Assembly (NCBI GenBank): GCA_031216445.1
Contig: CM062211.1
Span: 294,001-358,000, forward strand
Source of the DNA: Lateolabrax maculatus
Taxonomy: Eukaryota; Chordata; Actinopteri; Acropomatiformes; Lateolabracidae
Reading direction: 5' to 3'
Length of the DNA: 64,000 nucleotides
Part shown: piece after piece, positions 53,724 to 64,000 of the stretch
How positions within the stretch are numbered: position 1 is the first letter of the stretch
Layout: each line of letters starts with the position of its first letter
The notes under the pieces: model-generated
What the model was told of the DNA's origin: nothing
Seen by the model: only the letters and a program-made list of their open reading frames with translations
The model's database searches: none
Made by a program: the position numbers and the translations under genes

Positions 53724-55024
53724 GTATGGAGGATAACAATAGTGAGCCTCTGTGTTGTCACACAGCTGGCCCACTAATGAAAGTTGTAGCCCCTTCATAC
53801 TACACACACATACTGTAAAACATACAGATAATTACATTTAGAATAGAACATAGGTTATATGTTGTTTCAGCAATAAAGCTGAAGAAAATAACAGATTCAA
53901 ACAAAAATGTAGTTTGAAGGAGCCACGGGCATAAAGACATGTAACCATGACAACAGTCACTGACTTTGACTTTACTTACACATTGTAAACTAGAAACGGA
54001 GAGGGGATTTCACCAAGATAGCCGTAGCCACCTCAATGCAGAAGAAATGTCACTCCTCCCTGCTGACACAAGACCTACAGAGCAGAGCACCTCCTGCACC
54101 GCTCAACAGACACTCAAGTCCTGCAAGTCCATCTTGTCCCGTCAGTTCTGTACATCATCACAGCTCTTGCAGTACTGATCCAAAGCCAGTTTCCTGTAAC
54201 CAGACCTTACCACAGCCTCCAGACTTACAGTATGCAACACAATCTGTCTCTTCCGCATTTCCAGCTGTCCTCTCCTGGTGTGTGAATGCTGCTCCTTACT
54301 GCTGCAGAAGCATCCTCTCTTGGCCTAGATATGTAAGCCTAAAACAAAAACACATCTTCCACCAGCCAGTGTCATTCGCATTCAGGACAAATGTTTACAA
54401 AGCTTTCAGAGTGTGTGTGATGGAGAGATGCGGAGGCAGAAACAGAAAACTAATGAAGGATGATTCACTGCAAAGTGAATTTCCCGCAGTGCTTCATGAC
54501 CAAGGAGCCACAGTGTTAGAATGTACACAAACACAAGAAACCCGTTGCTGACAAACCAACTTCCTCCACTCCAGGACAGCTCTTCTCTGCCTGGCTGCTC
54601 TTTGTTGTCCTGCACATACCCTCACAAAGGGATGGGGAAAAGAAGCATTACAACACACAGACTGCAGAAGAACACACGGAGAATAACAACTCAGAGGGAA
54701 GGAGGCCAGAGTGGTGATTGCATAAGAAAGAGACTGTACAGAATGAAAACGGAACAATTGCCCATTTCAGGGCAGTAACATTTCGGGCTTCAACCTGCAT
54801 ACAAAACCTCTCCGTTTCACAGCTCTTCAGCATGGTTAAAGGTCCATACCAGGGTTTCTGCAAGTTTAAGTACCTTAACTGCAAAAAGTTTTTCCTACCT
54901 TTAATTCAGCTATTAGTTTCCGGTCCATTCAATTAGCAGACTCTTGAAAATTGCATGAGTAATCACACTGAACATGAAGTCATTATTATTTTTTGTCAAA
55001 GTTACATTTTTGTTGGTGGAAGAT

Positions 55025-55150
55025 TGATATGAAAACATCATCATCAGGTTAAAATTGAATTTGGTTTGCTTTATGACCAAATACTAGCAAAAATAATGGT
55101 AATCCAATAGGCCTCAGCTGTACCTGTGTGTTAAGTGCTAATTAAATAGA
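55025..55150 (-). repeat. Teleost repeat (GATCACCAAAGTC family), short reverse copy
   Basis: Read on the minus strand it gives TAGTATTTGGTCATAAAGC and TTTTAACCTGATGATGATG, the part of the family that precedes GTCAGAGGATCACC. Truncated. Confidence 0.5.
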
Positions 55151-55791
55151 GTTTACAGCCACATTACAGTTTCTGTGAGGGGCACTGTACTGTACTATCA
55201 GCATGCTTAAATGTGCTGTCGTGCGGCAGGTAAATTTGGTAACATTTGCCATCGAGCATTAACACAGCCAAAACAGGTTAGTAAAGGTAAGAAGGAGTAA
55301 AGAAGGAAGGAATAACAACTCAGAAAAATGTTACATGAACTTTTATGATTTTCTTAAATTAGTTCTGAAAAAAAATGTTACAAAAACAAAATCGATGGAC
55401 AACGGAAAGAAAGAAAACTTCGCCCGAGATCCCTCCCATTTTACATTTCACGTGTGCCATCATAGGCGGAGGCCTCAAGTCTTTGACCTTTGACCTAAAT
55501 CTTCATCATTCCGCCATCTGTTTACAAGGCACCCTGACAGAAATCGGGCTCTTCTGGCTCCTCATGGGCCCTCACTTCATGAGATGATAAAAAGGGTTGA
55601 ACTATAGAGACAAAGACAAGTGCTTACAGTACGTACAAAGACATTCTGATGTGTTTTTATTTCTTACAGTGTTCTCTCTCACTCACTCACACAGTTACTT
55701 AGTCACAGACCAAAGGACTGCACTGTAAAAGAACTTAAACTACTTTTGCTGGTCAGGGACATTTATATTTATAATACAGGTCTTTCTGTGG

Positions 55792-55912
55792 AACACACGC
55801 ACACACACACACACGCAAACACACACACACACACACACACACAAACAAACACACACACGAACACGAACACGAACACACACACACGAACACACACACACAC
55901 ACACACACACAC
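55792..55912. repeat. CA microsatellite with CGAA interruptions
   Basis: CA tract of about 120 bases with CGAACA interruptions (55858-55890), downstream of the IPO8 3' end. Confidence 0.95.
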
Positions 55913-56119
55913 AGGCCAGCGGTCCTGTCCTGGTGATAGGAATATTCCAGTAGGGGCTCTTTACAGTGCACAAGGTCCCAAACTGATATAATGCCCAGCC
56001 CCTGCTACTCCATCCAGCTCTGATGGCACCCTGGGACCTGGTTATGGGGTGGTGGTGGTGATGGTGATGGTGGTATGGTCTGGTATAGTCTGATCTGATC
56101 TGAATCAGGTTAGACTGAA

Positions 56120-56203
56120 ATCCACTTCAGGTCAGGTCAGACCAGCTCCTCTCTTCTTCGTCCCCCTCCTCTGATTCTGCAGTCCATTGGTCTCCTCAGC
56201 AAT
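56120..56203 (-). other. ipo8: Candidate IPO8 3' UTR exon or alternative C-terminal exon
   Basis: On the minus strand a good acceptor (TTGTGTTTTCAG, AG at 56205-56204) precedes a short stretch that stays open in one frame for about 23 codons, rich in Q, N, R and K. That frame cannot be reached from the visible phase-2 donors of the upstream exon. From TG|GTGAGA the junction reads TGA; from CA|GTGGTG a different basic tail would be read. An AATAAA on the minus strand at 55661-55656 could serve as a poly(A) signal. End position is approximate. Confidence 0.3.
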
Positions 56204-56826
56204 CTGAAAACACAAGATTCAGTTCAGCTCATTACTAAATAATACAATATGTTTTTAAAGGCTTCTGTAGTCATTCTGTAGCCATTCTGTAGCTTGTCTA
56301 GATGTCTGATACAGCACCCTTTAAAATTTGAAATGGGGAAAACAGCTAGCTCGGAAATGCAGTTTATCTCCACGCAGCCAGCCTGCTGGTTAGACGGTTG
56401 AAAGTTAAGGGGATGACAAGTGCAGTATCAGAGGCAGAATAGCAGACAATCATGTCTGAGCTTTATTCATCTTCGAGAGAGAATACAGTATTGTAGTAAA
56501 GCATTTAATCAGACTTCCAATATGTAGTGGAAAAACACATTCTCTGCTGGAAACATTATGTAATTTGGGAGAATAGCTGTACAATCTGAACAATACTGAC
56601 AAATGTAGTTAACTAGAAGCGTCACTTATTCCCAATACTGACAACAAGAAAGGAAGCTGCACACAGTCACTGTTAGCGGTTGTTCTATTCCGTAACTCTC
56701 TCTAAAATCACAGATTCTTGTTTTTACATTTCATGTTCCAATTAAGAGACATGACTGAATTTATGGAGCATTTTTTCCACACCCCTCTTCCCCTGTATGT
56801 GTGTCTGTTGCACTCTGTCTTGTCTC

Positions 56827-56960
56827 TCACCACTGGCCCTTGGCGGCGGTGCTCCTCCTCTGCTGTGAGACACTGTAGATCTCCTGCAGCTGTTTCTTCT
56901 GGTCATCGCTTAGTGGAGCTGTCAGACTCTGGTACCAGGCTGTATCAGTGTTCTGGACCC
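56827..56960 (-). CDS. ipo8: IPO8 last recognised coding exon
   Basis: The acceptor is TTGTTAG at 56961; the first two bases complete an arginine codon. It encodes VQNTDTAWYQSLTAPL, SDDQKKQLQEIYSVSQQRR and STAAKGQW, then TGA at 56829-56827. The sequence around the stop (TG|GTGAGA) is also a plausible splice donor. Splicing there to the acceptor at 56204 would recreate a TGA across the junction, so the protein would end at almost the same residue either way. Human IPO8 continues for roughly 30 more residues, so either the fish protein is shorter or another donor is used. Confidence 0.85.
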
Positions 56961-59900
56961 CTAACAAGCACACACAGGGCCAAACAAAAATATATGAGAC
57001 TAGAACCACTGAAACCAAATCATATAACCCTACAAATATATAATTTCATTACTATTATTGTTGTCGTTGTCTGTCAGCTGTCAAAACTATTCAAACTGAA
57101 AAAAACAAATCACACTAGCAGGGGTAGATAAATAAAAAAAATAAAAAAACAGTACCAGCCACTAAACGGAATTAATCTTAGTTAGCAAATATTTCCCAGG
57201 GTGTCACCTGTTGGCTTCCTGGCTGTGCTGTCTCTAGATTAAAAGGTGGAGTTTGCTTGTCATTTGCTGCCCTGGGTTTGAATAGCAGGACTGAGCTCAT
57301 CAAGCTTCACACTCGGTAACAATAACTACTGACGGTCATGTGCATGTGTTCATCTTACTAACTGATAAATAAGCCACCAGTATTTACCATTTTCAACCTC
57401 TAGCCGTGTTTTTTTCGGAGCATTTCTGAAAAAGTGACGGATGTCTATGCCGTTGGGTGTGCATGCATGCAGCAGAACTTTAATATCAATAGCCTGCAAG
57501 CACTGAGGCCACACTGTCTGCTAGGGAGAGGGTGAGAATGGAAAGGGCTGGGTATGGGTAGAGAAAGTTACTCTTAGATTAGGAGTTTTATACTTCTATT
57601 TCGGGTTTAATCGTGCTCTAGGGTTAGGAGGCACAGTTACCATTAATGCTTGGGATGGAAACAGGAAGTATAATGTTGCCATAGATTCAGTGAGCAGTGG
57701 CTTCAACTTGAGACCCTATTTTTTTTTAACCCTATATTTGTTTATATTTTGGGCAAATCGACAGCATTAAAACACAGGCAGTCTCTTTCACCTGTGTGTG
57801 TATAACCTACGTCACACCCTGTTGGTTATATAGACCTGTTGCAAAATGGAAATGTAGGTTAAATGAGGGTACACTAACACATGCTCTGTTCCATGATGCC
57901 CCACAATCCAACAATTCTAGATGAAGATCAGGACAGAAAACGTTTTCCGCAAGTGGGGCATGTCTTCTGTAAATGTATCAGAGGAAGGACGAGACTGAAG
58001 CATATGATTTACATGTTACTTTACATATGCTTTTGTACTTTTGTTTGTTTTGTTTTTCTCCATATTTCTAAGAAAGACACATTCCATTTTAGGTGACCCC
58101 TCTTGTTTCTGTTTCAGTTTGTGTGGTGGGAATGGGAAATGGAAAAGTTAGTAAAGCTGACTCCTGGACTGTTTGATATTTGAATAATGACTTACGGAGG
58201 AGAGCTGAGGTGAAGAACCGGTACTCGTCCTCTCCGTTGTCATAGTCCAGAGGCGTGCTGTACTCCTCCAGGGGCGTCCCTTCAAAGCCGTCGTCATCCC
58301 AGTAGTCATCTTCGTCTTCATCATCATCCTCACCGCCCTGGACCGTCGGCATACTGGACTGCTGCTGCATGGCGTTCCGGTTCTCGTTCACATCATCTTC
58401 ATCACTGGGAATCTCCTCTGCCCATACAGAGTAATACATCCATCAAAGCCTTCATAATGCTGATTCTATTTGGCCATTTCACAGAACCACATGATACGGA
58501 TATTTATCTCCTTACAGATAAACATAAGTTGGAAAGTTGTACATTAAAATTATATATAGGTAGGTAGCAAGTATCTCACGTGTACTGTAAGGCAGCTAAG
58601 CTAGTAAACTTGATTGCTGTCAGGTCAATTGTAGTTCTTGATTCTTCTTAATTCTTCTTAATTCTTAATTTCACAACCGCAAGGTCAATTTAAAGCCCTC
58701 ACTTATGTTTAAGTCATGCTTTTTTGTGTACACATGTCTTCTCAGTGATAAAATAGCTTATACACAAACATGGATGAAGTGTTGGTGAAATAACTCATAA
58801 CTTTCTGAAGGGCTGTTTTGAGGCTTGCAACTGTTTTGGCAACATCTGGAGCTAAGCTAGTTACCAACTGTCACAGCTGACTCTGATAGGCTGACAAGCT
58901 CTATCCATCAAAAAATCATCCCCTAAAACGTTCTTCTCCTTGAGCTATTAATACTGTGCCTTTCTTAACGGAACACTTATGCACTACATTGCTAACAAGA
59001 AACAAGGTAGCATGACTAAAAAAACGTGGAATGAAATGGAATCCAACATCTAGTGGCCATTAAGTCACCCTCACTGACGGCCATTAGTGACCCTCACTGA
59101 CTTAAATGGGGTGGACAAAATATTAGCCTTCTCTAAATAGCGCAATACAATTCAACAGCAGTACAAACTATGGCTCCACTTCTTTTAAACAATCTCAACA
59201 TAAGTTTACATCAGAACCTTCATAAAAGGTAGGATTTATTGCAAGGTTGCTGTATCTCTTAGATACATGAGCCTCATAAACTAGATGCTGAGTGTATACG
59301 TACAGTTTAATACAAGACACCTCTGCACTGGCTTCCTCATTAAACTGTGTTAGTTGCCATTGGCTTGGAAATGGCCACCATGAGTCCAGAAAACACAGCT
59401 TTTGAGTTTAGATAATTGTCTTATAATTAGTGCATATATCAAAAAGTTAACAAAAGAAACTTCTGATAATTTGTCACTGATTGTTATTATTTTAGATCTT
59501 CAGATTTTACACTCTGTCCACTGATTTAAAGAAAACAGTTTGGTATGTTGAGATCAATATCTACACTAACTTTTTTTGTATGTATGAGCTCTTTATTACT
59601 GGAATTTAAAGGAGTTAAAACAAATACCTGACAACAGTGAGGGCACTAAAGCTTGTTTAGGTTAGAAAATGTTGTTCTGTTACTTGATACTTGCTCCATA
59701 ACACTGCCCTTTTCTATCTTTCCCTCGTGACTAAAAGCATATTTCAAACGAGAACACGTTCAACTTTCACTGGAAGAAAATTAAAGATTTTCTATTAAGA
59801 ATACACCATTCTGAAACATTTAATGCGGTGAAATCAATGTATTTTGAATACAAGACCGCAGGAGAAACCCTTTGCTGCCACCGTAGCGCTACTTTATCAG

Positions 59901-62719
59901 TCTGCCCCACGAGCAGTAAACAAGGTTTAGTCATGTAATTCCTTTCCGCTTGACGGAAGCAAAGTAACGCCAGTGGGGGTGAGAAAGTAAATGTGCTGCA
60001 GCTAATTTGAGCTAAAGGCTGAGATTTAAATAGTGGAAAACCCGATGTTGGCAAAAATGGAGAATCTCATTTCATTATTTTCTAAGACAATTTCTTTTTT
60101 CCTCTATAGTTTTTCTGTAGTTTTCTACAGTTTTATTCTACATTAGTTCCTCCACCTCTGTCTTCCCCATTTCTTACAGCCATATTTTTACTTTCCTCAA
60201 ATCGTCCTCGTCCTGTACTCTCCTGATCTTTTCTCACCGTTCTGGTCTTCATCCTGTGCCCCTGTGCGGGCCAGCAGGTCTGGTTTGTTGACGAGGCGGG
60301 AAGCGTAGAGGTGTTTGAGACCCAGGAACAGGAGCAGGATGGAGGGGACGATCTGTGCGGCGACTCCCTCCAGCACCGCCGGCCGGCTGGGTAGCTCCAT
60401 CAGCACGCTCAGGCCAATGATACACATCTTACGGTCATGGAGCCTGTGGAGTGGATCAGAAGGAGGAGGGAAGACAAAGACTGAGGAAGAGGCGACTGAA
60501 GGTATTAAGTTAAAGAATCCGCAAAACATTCAGTGTTTAGTTTTAAGGTATGTACAGGCATTCAGAGAGACAAACTGAAATTCCCTAACACGTTTTGTAA
60601 TACACCCGGAATTGCATTTAACAACCAAAATAAAGAAACAAATCTGGTAAAAGCCAGATGCCTATTTAAAAAATGAACACCGCTAATGAATAATCAGAAA
60701 GAATGCATGGGCAGCTTGAGAAACAGGAAATAAAAGATCAATGGATTATATGTGTATTTAGTTGTATTAAGTGCATTAATAGTGCCTTTGTGTTTCAGTA
60801 CAAAGAGGCCTTTATGCTTGGTTGAAGAAATCAGACATTTAATAACTAAAAATGTTTTTCAGACCTTAAAGGAATAGTTTTTGGGACATGAGCTTTTCGC
60901 TGTCTTTCCAAGAGTTAGATGAGAAGATGGATATCAATTACATGTCTAAGTGTTAATTACAGAGCTGGAATCAGGACACAGTTAGCCTAGCTTAGCATAA
61001 AGACTGGAAAATGGGGAAACAGAGGGACCATTCCATTTTGATTTCCCCTCAAGTAGTTTTTTTTAAACACAGCTTTTTCTGACATCTGAGGAGATTCCAA
61101 ATGAAACCACAAAAAGACAACAGGCTCCTATCGACATGTTCACACTACAGGAGTAAGACTAGACTACTACTGGGCAAGATAAGACTAATGACTAATGCAG
61201 CACTGCTAACAGACTTGCTAACTGTGATTATAACCTTGTTGCAGTATAATTTAATAATTAAACTGCATATATACAGTATGAATGCATATTTTAAAACACT
61301 GCTGACATTTGTCAAATCAAATATTAAACGGATTTCCTAAAGATCTCATTCTGATCAGTTTCTCTGGAGACACAATGCAAACTCCACACAGAGAAGGTTC
61401 TGGTCCACCATGTCGGGTTAAAATGCAGGACCTTCTTGTTGTGAGACAACAACACTAACCACCAACATTGACTGTGATGCGTCTTAAAACTCCATTTCTA
61501 AGTGCCGTTAACATTAACGATGCATTAAATGACTGTGTAATGTGCTTGCAGTAAGAAACCCACAACAAATGATCACCCACTTTTGCAGGACTACAAAGCT
61601 TTTTAGCCTCTTTCAGTTCATTGCTTTAGATTAACTGCACACTACAGTCCAGTCTCCCCACTCTCATCAATCTTGTTTTTAGTGAAAAAGCTTTACTGTC
61701 CACTACCTGCCCAGAACCTAACATCAGTCAAAGTTAGCAACCAGCAGGTGAACATAGTGGAGCATTTGGCAGCTAAAGAGGCCAATATTTTTGCTCAGGA
61801 GATGTTGGAGACCAAAACAGAGCTGAAAGGAGAGTGAATATGGGACATTCATCAGGTGGACACAACCACCACTCCACATAAATGATAATGTTGCCCTGTC
61901 AAAGGGCAACTGTTTACTAACATAGCAGGAACTACTTTTTAGGGACCACTCACAACAGGGGACTTTGACATTTAAAATTGAAGAACCAGAGAACCATACA
62001 TTCCAAAATAGAGGAACCGGCATATTAGCTGTGTCGCCCAATCCAGTTATAAACTCTTAAAAAAAGTAAACAAAGACATGCGTCACAGTTTGCAGTCAGA
62101 CGTAAGACAGGAGTGCATGGTACAAATATGTCCCTCTGAATCAAGTGTTTAACAGTGGCTGAGAGCCCAAGAGGTCTATCTATTTCATGATGATGTGCAG
62201 ACCACTTTCTAGTCAGATAAGGTATATGGGATGTGGCTGTCAGCTTGTTGTACAGTTCTTCTACCCCAAAGTGGCACCACTCCCCCCAAAAAAACTCACA
62301 ATTAACTCAGCCTTAAGTTACTTGTGTTGATTTTCATCATTTAAGTAATTTCATCAAGTTGTCTATTCAATTAAACAGGTGTGTGTCCTTTCCAATACTA
62401 GACATCATCCTGTCCACCATAAACATTCTTATTGAAAAATTTGTGATTTTCATTGATCCAAATCAGTCTACCCTAACTAACAGAAGCCTCCCCCTCACCC
62501 CAGGAAGAACTCTGTGTCGTTCATCCACTGGTTGATGAAGTGGGCCGTAATGGGCTGTGGGTTGTGTTGGAAGTGCATGTTGTCCAGAGTGTGGATGAGC
62601 AGGGCTGGGTTGTAGTACAGAGCAGCGATGGCCACCTGCAGGCACATGGTCCTCAGCTCGCTGGACTTCACCCCCCGCATCAAACGCTCCAGAACTGCCT
62701 CCACAAACAGAGGGATGCA
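56827..62719 (-). CDS. ipo8: IPO8 (importin-8), 3' part: last four recognised coding exons
   Basis: Importin-8 is a karyopherin-beta that carries cargoes such as SMADs, AGO2 and SRP19 through the nuclear pore in a RanGTP-dependent way. Exons 62499-62719, 60238-60443, 58196-58417 and 56827-56960 have consensus splice sites and fit together in phase. They encode the last HEAT-repeat helices (ELRTMCLQVAIAALYYNP, FINQWMNDT, LHDRKMCIIGLS), the long acidic loop (GGEDDDEDEDDYWDDDGFE), and the C-terminal WYQSLTAPLSDDQKKQLQEI helix. The DRKMCIIGLS and QIVPSILLLFLGLK blocks favour IPO8 over its paralogue IPO7. The N-terminal Ran-binding part lies beyond the right edge. The extreme C-terminus looks short compared with the human protein. 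Confidence 0.92.
58196..58417 (-). CDS. ipo8: IPO8 exon (acidic loop)
   Basis: 222 bases. The acceptor is GGGCAG at 58418; two bases complete a glutamate codon. It encodes EEIPSDEDDVNENRN, a Q-rich stretch, then a run of D/E residues with DDYWDDDGFEGTPLEEYSTP and DNGEDEYRFF. It ends one base before donor GTAAGT at 58195. This is the acidic region shared by importins 7 and 8. Confidence 0.92.
60238..60443 (-). CDS. ipo8: IPO8 exon (LHDRKMCIIGLS block)
   Basis: 206 bases. The acceptor is CCACAG at 60444; the first base completes a glycine codon with the upstream exon. It encodes LHDRKMCIIGLSVLMELP, then QIVPSILLLFLGLKHLYASR, then a charged loop. It ends with one base before donor GTGAGA at 60237. 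The hydrophobic helix and the K-rich ends match the last HEAT repeat of IPO8. Confidence 0.92.
60866..61095 (+). repeat. Teleost interspersed repeat (GATGAGAAGAT family), copy 2
   Basis: TTAAAGGAATAGTTTTTGGG, GTTAGATGAGAAGATGGATA, TAGCCTAGCTTAGCATAAAG and GACTGGAAAATGGGGAAACA match the family at 14636. It lies in an IPO8 intron. Confidence 0.7.
61360..61472 (-). repeat. Partial copy of the same tRNA-headed repeat (head only)
   Basis: Read on the minus strand it gives GGTTAGTGTTGTTGTCTCAC, AACAAGAAGGTCCTGC and CTGTGTGGAGTTTGCAT, the head of the family at 50684-51046. The body is missing. Confidence 0.65.
62499..62719 (-). CDS. ipo8: IPO8 exon (HEAT repeats, CIPLFVEAVLERL block)
   Basis: 221 bases. 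The acceptor is CCTACAG at 62720. It begins in phase 0 with CIPLFVEAVLERL and ends with NQWMNDTEFFL plus two bases (GG) before donor GTGAGG at 62498. The conserved block SELRTMCLQVAIAALYYNP is typical of IPO7/IPO8. Confidence 0.92.
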
Positions 62720-64000
62720 CTGTAGGTAGGAAACAGAGAAATCAGGTTGCTGTTACTCCTACATTTCAACTTTTGGTGGGTCAATAGTGAAAACTTTGAC
62801 TAACTTTTTACTTTCATTTGGCTCCCTGTAAAATCAAGAATAGAATTTAAAATCCTTCTCCTCACCTACAAAGCTCTAAATGGTCAGGCACCATCACATC
62901 TTAAAGAGATCATAGTACCCTATTATCCCACTAGAGAACTGCGCTCACAGAATGCAGGATTACTTGCGGTTCCCACAGTCTCTAAAAGTAGAACAGGAAC
63001 CAGAGCCTTCAGTTATCAAGCTCCTCTCCTGTGGAACCAGCTCCTAGTTTGGGTTCAGGAGGCAGACACCCTCTCCTCATTTAAAAGTCTGCTAAAAATG
63101 TTCCTCTTTGACAAAAGCTTATAGTTAGGGCTGGATCAGGTGAGCCCTGAACCATCGCTTAGTTATATTGCTATAGGCCTAGACTGCCAGGGGATTTCCC
63201 ATGATGCACTCAGCTTTTCTCTCCTCCTCTCCTTCCGCACACATTTTTATACCATATATACACGTTACTAACTCCACATCTTCCCAGTAGTTTTTGTGCT
63301 TTTTCACCTTCTCACTTTCTGCAGGTGTTTCTGCCTCTGGAGCTGTAGAGTCTGGATCTGTGACTGCAGGCCATCTACTACCTCCATGTTCCTGCTCCAC
63401 ACTCACTCCTACAGTTATTATCATAAGTCTAATTTTTATGTTGTCTGTCTCCCCTTCTCACTTCCCTTTAAACCCAACTCAGTTGTGGCAGATGGCAAAC
63501 CCACCAAGAGCCCGGTTCTGCTTGAGGTTTCTACCTGTTAAAAGGAAATTTTTCCTTGTGCTGCTCATGGTGGGAACTGTTGGGTCTCTGTAAATAATAA
63601 TTTAAAGGGTATGATCTAGACCTACTCTATGTGAAAAGTGTCTTGAGATAACTTGTTTTGGGGCTATACAATTAAAATTGACTTGAGTTGACATTTACAC
63701 TTCAGTTAAGACACATTAACACATTAAAAAACTACTAATTTATAAGCACCTATGAAGAGTTTGCCTGCTTGTCATTTTGTTAGGTCAGGCTTTCATAGCA
63801 AAGTCAAATGCTGGCTATGATATATCAACATCCATTTGATTGGATAACATACAATTAAGGAGGTCATTTTTAAGAATTTATATTATTATTTATAATATTA
63901 AAGTTCAAAAAATGACCTTTTTTTCTGAGATTTAGGATAAGAAAAAGGAAACACACCCCAAGATTTATGAGTTGCAGGTCAACCAGAAGCGTATACCTCT
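62720..64000. other. IPO8 intron (partial) with antisense L2-like LINE end
   Basis: The interval to the right of the last visible IPO8 exon. No further IPO8 exon is recognised before the window ends; most of the interval is the LINE fragment at 62812-63695. Confidence 0.65.
62812..63695 (+). mobile_element. 5'-truncated L2-like LINE, C-terminal ORF2 end plus 3' UTR
   Basis: The plus strand reads a fish L2-type ORF2 C-terminus from about 62820 to the stop near 63123: RIEFKILLLTYKALNG, then LKEIIVPYYPTRELRSQNAG, then RAFSYQAPLLWNQLLVW and LFDKSL. A 3' UTR follows, ending in CTACTCTATGTGAAAAGTG and a tail with AATTAAAATTGACTTGAG. Endonuclease and most of the RT are missing. It sits next to the IPO8 exon at 62499-62719 in antisense orientation. 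Confidence 0.8.

Larger units (their letters stand above)
48974..56119. other. Intergenic region between the retrovirus and the IPO8 3' end
   Basis: Holds the SINE-like repeat at 50.7 kb and microsatellites at 53.7 and 55.8 kb. No conserved protein, gag-like frame or second LTR was recognised. Confidence 0.6.

Noticed and set aside
53484..53807. Poly-Leu, poly-Ile and poly-Tyr open frames
   Set aside because: They are produced by the AAT trinucleotide repeat.
57881..58096. Plus-strand open frame beside the IPO8 acidic exon
   Set aside because: No family resemblance, and it lies in an IPO8 intron; a chance frame.

Overview
The window looks like nuclear DNA from a teleost fish, probably a spiny-rayed one. 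The evidence is large introns with canonical GT/AG borders, dense CA and other microsatellites, and a typical teleost repeat mix: LINE/L2-CR1-like, Penelope-like, Tc1, a tRNA-headed SINE-like family, and an endogenous retrovirus. There are no bacterial-type operons, RNA genes or CRISPR arrays.

Two conserved host genes are readable, both on the minus strand. TMTC1 (ER O-mannosyltransferase / TPR protein) contributes its first four coding exons: 38109-38404, 23575-23752, 10123-10196 and 8277-8453. They join in phase, and the rest of the gene lies beyond the left edge. IPO8 (importin-8) contributes its last four recognised coding exons: 62499-62719, 60238-60443, 58196-58417 and 56827-56960. Its 5' part lies beyond the right edge. 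As I recall, TMTC1 and IPO8 are also neighbours in the same orientation on human 12p11, so this is conserved synteny.

Layout. 1-8276: TMTC1 intron 4 (partial), repeats only. 8277-10196: exons 4 and 3, separated by an intron made almost entirely of a large imperfect inverted repeat. 10197-23574: intron 2, with an L2-like tail, two decayed LINE copies and several teleost repeats. 23575-23752: exon 2. 23753-38108: intron 1, with a long CA/TACA microsatellite tract, a Tc1 deletion derivative, a Penelope-like GIY-YIG fragment and a second copy of the repeat family found in intron 3. 38109-38600: exon 1 in a GC/CpG-rich block. 38405-56202: intergenic, dominated by a minus-strand gamma/epsilon-like endogenous retrovirus (43105 to about 48210). 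56203-64000: IPO8 3' end, with an L2-like LINE 3' end at its right side.

The most interesting object is that retrovirus. Its env frame starts with a signal peptide and a V-type immunoglobulin domain of the fish CD300/pIgR-like kind. The same frame continues into a retroviral SU with a CWVC motif and a TM with CX6CC. Three in-frame stops (a tandem TAG-TGA and one TAG) interrupt it. The pol gene has lost its integrase catalytic core and is split by an antisense solo LTR of a different family, flanked by a CCAA target duplication. Nothing suggests the virus is functional; what is notable is the Ig-Env architecture.
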